Positions 19,945 to 24,000 of a stretch of 24,000 nucleotides of DNA are shown here, piece by piece. The position numbers and the translations under genes were made by a program. Below the pieces are notes generated by a model. It saw only the letters and a list, made by a program, of their open reading frames with translations, was not told the DNA's origin and did no database searches. Source of the DNA: Halisarca cf. caerulea (taxonomy: Eukaryota; Porifera; Demospongiae; Chondrillida; Halisarcidae); assembly GCA_963170055.1 (NCBI GenBank), contig CAUJGJ010000229.1, forward strand, positions 1-24,000. The letters run 5' to 3'. The number at the start of each line of letters is the position of its first letter. Positions within the stretch are counted from its first letter, which is position 1.

Positions 19945-20513
19945 GCTTGCATCATTTATAACTGGAGTCCAGACTCATGGAATCCCATAGAAGGTTAGGA
20001 GTGATCACGGTGGGGAAAACATTGCCATTTGGAGATACATCATGTCAGCCCATGGTAACCACCACTGTGTTATAGTGGACAGTTCAACTCACAATGAAAG
20101 AATTGAGACTTTGGAGGGACGTACATCGCTCGATATTGCAAATCTTTTCTGCTACATTTCGTGAGCTAGAAGATGAGGGTCAACTTGATCCTTTGAATGA
20201 AGTTGATTGCTTCTGTTTACAAACTGTGTTTCTCCCACTCATCAACCAGGCTTTAGCACAGTTTGTAACCAGTTGGAATGGTCATGCTTTGTCAACCGAG
20301 CATATGCAAACTCCTATGCAGCTGTTCTACGCTGGTCAGTTGGCTAGGATTAAAGAGCAGAATAGCAGTGATTCAGATGAAGTTAGTAATGACGTATAGG
20401 TAAAATGTGACAAATACCAGAAATTCCATAACTTTGTCGCCTGTAATCCCCAAGTTCCAAAAGCACTATAATGCCCTGTGATAATTATATATCATGAATG
20501 CTCTAAAGAAGCA

Positions 20514-21521
20514 CTACTTGCAGTTTATCTCCAAATAGTTGTGACCTTTTATAATTCTTTGGCACCTCTCTGTAAAATGGGTGAGAATGTATTTCCTCAT
20601 AGCTACTAGGTTAAATCCCCCCTCTTCATATGAGCAGTCCTTCACATTACTTTGAAGCAACTGCTCAAGCTTCTTCATTTCAACTGCATTGACCTTGAAT
20701 ACTGGTATTTCATTGCCACTCCAAATGAAGTTTGCACAAGTGGTCAACAGTTCACGCCTACATTGAAATGAAAAGGAATATCTGGCACAATCACTCAGAC
20801 TCTAGTACTGGGACAAACACTAGTCAAATGTATAATATGCATAACTTCCTATAGTTTATTGTACTATATATGTATCTGAACAGATATAGATTGACTTCTG
20901 CTTGTTAGTAAGTGCAGACTTGTCCACTTTCCCAATCAGCTGAAAACTGTGCACTTTCTTAACTGGGGTTGGTGTTTGGCTCAATCCCTTTACCAGTGCC
21001 TCAAACTGTAATTGGGCTTTAAGTGTAGTTAAGCCCAGCTGCTTCAGCTTCACATGATGGCTAGAAAAATTAGCTGCTAATGCCGCAAGCATTTGGCCAT
21101 CAATTTTTCTCTCCTGTACATACAGACAGACGTATTGGTCTCTATAATTTCAAGGTTAGTGACATGATGCTGGTACAGAAATATAAAAGTTACTAAACAT
21201 ATACGTGGCCAAGAACACTTTGTATTAGTATTATTAGTATATAACAGTTTCACTTACTCAAAAAAGAACAGCTATTTTCTCTGATATTTTCTGGGACATA
21301 TACCAGTGAACTTGGACCTCTGTCCAAGTATCAATTGGCCCTGCACTTGTGGTTGGATCTACTGGATCCCAAACAACTGCTGCTCGCGTCTCACAAATTC
21401 GAATTTTGGGCATATGTTGTAGAAACCACATGGTCAATGACATCGTGTTTAAAATGGAGGAGGAATATTGTTGTTTTCTCACTTGTTTTCTTTTCGTAGC
21501 CTTCTGTTTAGTGATTTTCAT
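20514..21521 (-). CDS. Unrecognised three-exon gene, possible in-frame stop
   Basis: Minus-strand exons 21521-21258, 21113-20896 and 20757-20514 join in phase to 242 codons. The first begins MKITKQKATKRKQVRK (basic) and contains RAAVVWDPVDPTTS and DTWTEVQVHWYMSQKI. It ends AVLF then TGA directly against a consensus GTAAGT donor, so the stop is in frame unless a run of six T is one base too long or the exon is not joined. Exon 2 reads ERKIDGQMLAALAANFSSHH onward. Its donor (GTCAAT) is weak but gives the smooth junction TNKQKRELLTTCANF. Exon 3 ends HFTERCQRIIKGHNYLEI. No family recognised. It lies head to head with the P-element-like transposase, about 830 bp apart, and may be its partner ORF or a host gene. 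Confidence 0.45.
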
Positions 21522-22348
21522 CAGTGGTTGAGAGTTTATTTAAACAATCCATAGTTTGTCGTTACTTGTGAGTAGAACCATAGATACTAGGAATTCAGGG
21601 AATGGAAGCTTGTATTTATATTGATTACATCATGTAGTATGTTGTAGAAATTATACACGACCACAAAGAGCCTGTGTCAACAGGCTAGTCGACTGGCAAA
21701 ACAGAACGCGTAGCAGGGTTAGCTCGTGGAAAGTAGTTTTGTATCGTAATGGTAAAGGATTTTACCGACGTTAAATGTGCATACACACCAAAACGTCCAT
21801 AAATACATACACAAAGCAAAATGAATGGGCTCGGCTACAAATACATCGAATTGGAGCCAAGCAAACAGGAACCACTCATGGAAGAAAACACTGTCACACC
21901 ACTATTTCGGCCAGTAAGCGGCGGATTCTGACCAAAGTGGTGCCAAACGAAAGCTCTTGGCAGCCTGCACAACAATACGTTGAGCTTTTCCTTGTAAAAT
22001 CCTCCCGAAGAGAAACAGAGAGCAACAAACACCTGAAAATTGCCTATTTTGGGCGTTTTGGGAGGGTTCACTGTCACCACACCAGTTTCTTGGAGGAAGA
22101 GCCGAATCGTTCGTGGTTGGTATCATTCCGTAGCTTATGCTCTCCCTCACAACAATACGTGGCCCGATTCTTCGTTTTGTTCTGTATTTTCTCGTATACT
22201 TAGGGTATATTCGAGCAATTGCGCAGATACCCAGGTCGAAAATATCGTGTCATTGATCGTGAATATTGTTACAGCAGTATGAATATAATTGACAGCAACC
22301 AAAGTTATATAGCATGATCAGTCAAGCACAGGATCAGCTGTTGCAGCA
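21522..22348. promoter_or_regulatory. Divergent intergenic region with a 180-bp duplication
   Basis: ACAACAATACGT occurs at 21969-21980 and again exactly 180 bp later at 22149-22160. CACTGTCAC(C)ACACCA precedes each (about 21889 and 22070), with weaker similarity between. The duplicated block sits between two divergent starts and could hold promoter or transposase-binding repeats. The 142-codon frame at 21775-22203 crosses it without any motif and is not called. Confidence 0.4.
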
Positions 22349-24000
22349 ATGGCTTTTAAGATAGGAAGGAGATTCCAGCCAACAGGTGGGAGTACCAAAA
22401 GAATTACTAAAGGGAAAGAGAAGACAAATTGCATGGTAAGACATAAGATTATAATAAATACAAAAAACATACATTGCAATTTGACACTACACGGCAAAGA
22501 ACATTCAACCATCTATGATTCAACATTACAGGGAACAGCAAATCTTGCTCTTCCAAAGCAATGGTACCATATTAAGGACAACTCCAGGGGTTACAAGTTG
22601 TGTGAGATATTGGCAACAAGTACCACTCTTCTGATCACCTTTGCCCTGATTATAAGAAGAACAGGGAAGTGGGCGCTTTCTGTGCTAGGCAGGACAGTCC
22701 CAAATACAGTGACAAAAGTAATTTGGAGCCCAATGTTGACCGATGACATAATCAGTGATTTTGTGATCAAGGTAAAAGCTTTTGTCATATGATTATGACA
22801 AAGTTTAATTCTAAGCCCCATCCAGGTTATTTGTCTCCTATCATGAGAGACTAGTAAACAAGTCTCCATGTGGACACCATGTGAAAAGGAGTATAGCATG
22901 GCCTCCTTTGTTCCAATTTATACAGGTAGACACACTGGCCATCTGGGAAGGAATCCATGATAATAAATACTTCCCATTTGCAAAGAAATCAGCGATTGCA
23001 AAGGAACACATTACTCCTAAAAACTGCAAGATTTTTAGACACAAGGATTGTGAGCTGATCCTAACATCAGGAAGCAAATGTTCAGCTTGCAAAAAATTGG
23101 CTCAAAATTTATGGAAAATGACTAAGTGTAAGTCAATACCATCATTAAAATGTGTGCACGATCATAAACCTGTACATTGTTCATTCCGTTTTATTAGCAA
23201 GTAACAGCATATTCATAAATATAAAGCATTTACGTACACCACAAAAAAGAAACAGAATTACAAGGCTGAAATTGGAAAAGTATAGGATTTCTAAAAGGCT
23301 TCATCGATTGCAGATTAAAGCAACGGACATGACAGAACACGAAGGGTGAACAGATACAACCATCAACGCAGACATGGCAATTATAATGGAGGAATTGAAC
23401 ACCAACATTAGTAAGGATTCATTAGGGGACTTCGAGCGCATTTTCTGGGAACAACAGGTACAGACACGTGCTTGCATGTTCCTACCACGCATGTAATATA
23501 ATGGCAATTGGTCGATATTCTGCATGTCATTGACATCAACGTGCAGTTAAAGGCAGCTCAAGTCGAGGGTCCAAGCGGCATGAGGTGGCACCCACTCATG
23601 ATCAGATGGGCTGTAGGGCTAAAGAGCTTATCAACCTCTGCCTATGAAGCCATGGGACAGGTTATCAAGCTACCCTCAGCACGAACCCTAAGGGATTACA
23701 CTCACTGGTATAAAGCTGAACCAGGCAGGTGGCATGCAGTCCATTATATACTTTCATGATATAAATTCTAGCATCTACATGACTATAGGGTTTCAATTTT
23801 CAATTCTTGAGGAGCTTTGTCAGAAGTGCAGAAGCATGAAGGAGTATGAAAAATGGTGTACCATAATTTTTGATGAAGTGAAAATCAAGGAAGATATTGT
23901 GTATGACAAGAACTCAGGCAGCATAGTAGGATTTGTTCATCCACTTGACATCACTAGTCCCGATGTAATCCCAGCACCAAAACCAGCAACCCATATTCTG
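22349..24000 (+). CDS. P-element-like transposase, 5' part, continues past window
   Basis: Exons 22349-22435, 22532-22771, 22926-23127, 23198-23457, 23547-23724 and 23789-24000 (open at the edge) join in phase to 393 codons. Start is MAFKIGRRFQPTGGSTKR. Visible features: DCELILTSGSKCSACKKLAQ, with a CxxC; a basic helical or coiled region, RTPQKRNRITRLKLEKYRIS; FERIFWEQQ; GMRWHPLMIRW; LPSARTLRDYTHW; and TIIFDEVKIKEDIVYDKNSG, where the Asp at 23872 matches the first RNase-H-fold catalytic residue. These are hallmarks of the Tnp_P_element family. No THAP domain is seen at the N-terminus. TGA at 23347-23349 interrupts exon 4 just before the expected continuation, so this copy may be a pseudogene. 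The intron at 23725-23788 has a GC donor. Confidence 0.85.

Larger units (their letters stand above)
18255..20399 (+). pseudogene. DDE integrase-type transposase, interrupted and decayed
   Basis: Start ATG 18255 (MAEQLQEDNQGMTTIGRPSL). The HTH region (KIAEMMG) loses frame at about 18390-18422 and resumes as [35 protein letters not shown] and [15 protein letters not shown] follow, with the first catalytic Asp at 18653. The frame continues to NNRAESI, where a 1.18-kb element (18764-19944) splits it. Beyond that come VRSDHGGEN (second Asp, 20003) and NERIETL (catalytic Glu at 20105), then RDVHRSILQIF and DPLNEVDCFCLQTVFLP to the stop at 20399. Additional damage: a frameshift just after ACIIYN, TAG at 19988, and a small deletion at about 20111-20116. 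This is the integrase-core family common in corals and fish. All three DDE residues remain, but the gene is dead. Confidence 0.9.

Noticed and set aside
18255..20399. Integrase relic as part of a retrovirus or LTR retrotransposon
   Set aside because: No gag, protease, reverse transcriptase, LTR or primer-binding site nearby; motifs fit a stand-alone DDE integrase family of DNA elements.
21775..22203. 142-codon frame in the divergent spacer
   Set aside because: Crosses a duplicated non-coding block; the apparent repeat QQYV comes from the DNA duplication.

Overview
The window is animal nuclear DNA: AT-rich, with short GT-AG introns, many tetranucleotide and dinucleotide microsatellites, and a heavy load of old DNA transposons. 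The coding style, the gene families (piggyBac, P-element-like, integrase-type transposase, a ParB-like animal family) and the dispersed GC-rich hairpin repeats suggest an early-branching marine invertebrate. A demosponge of the Amphimedon type is my best guess, by inference only. I see no rRNA, tRNA, prokaryotic operon or CRISPR array.

Layout, left half. Positions 1-1735 hold repeats only, including a 553-bp MITE with CAGTGG-type ends (767-1319). From 1736 to 13394 two multi-exon host-like genes lie head to head across a 193-bp intergenic promoter (5811-6003). Leftward runs a ten-exon gene of about 616 codons with a ParB-like domain. Rightward runs a six-exon gene of 308 codons whose last exon looks like a Tudor/chromo-type SH3 barrel. 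All exon junctions were worked out by hand and every phase agrees. The introns hold a pogo-like MITE, two copies of a nested-hairpin repeat, a promoter-like fragment, a local duplication that copied one exon in a frame-breaking form, a large fold-back repeat, a 34-bp minisatellite and a possible antisense first exon.

Layout, right half (13695-24000). This is a transposon nursery. It has a piggyBac transposase with one intron and one apparent frameshift (13939-16469). A divergent pair follows: a G2E3/HECT-type N-terminal fragment leftward (17549-18199) and a DDE integrase relic rightward (18255-20399). The integrase is split by a 1.18-kb element with 21-bp inverted ends, which itself carries a nested 288-bp MITE. 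Last comes an unrecognised leftward gene (20514-21521) head to head with a P-element-like transposase that runs off the window end (22349-24000).

How it fits together. The right-hand genes are parts of mobile elements at different stages of decay. The left-hand divergent pair may be a co-regulated host pair or a domesticated element. Three otherwise coherent reading frames carry a single in-frame stop, so pseudogene, sequence error and readthrough all need testing.
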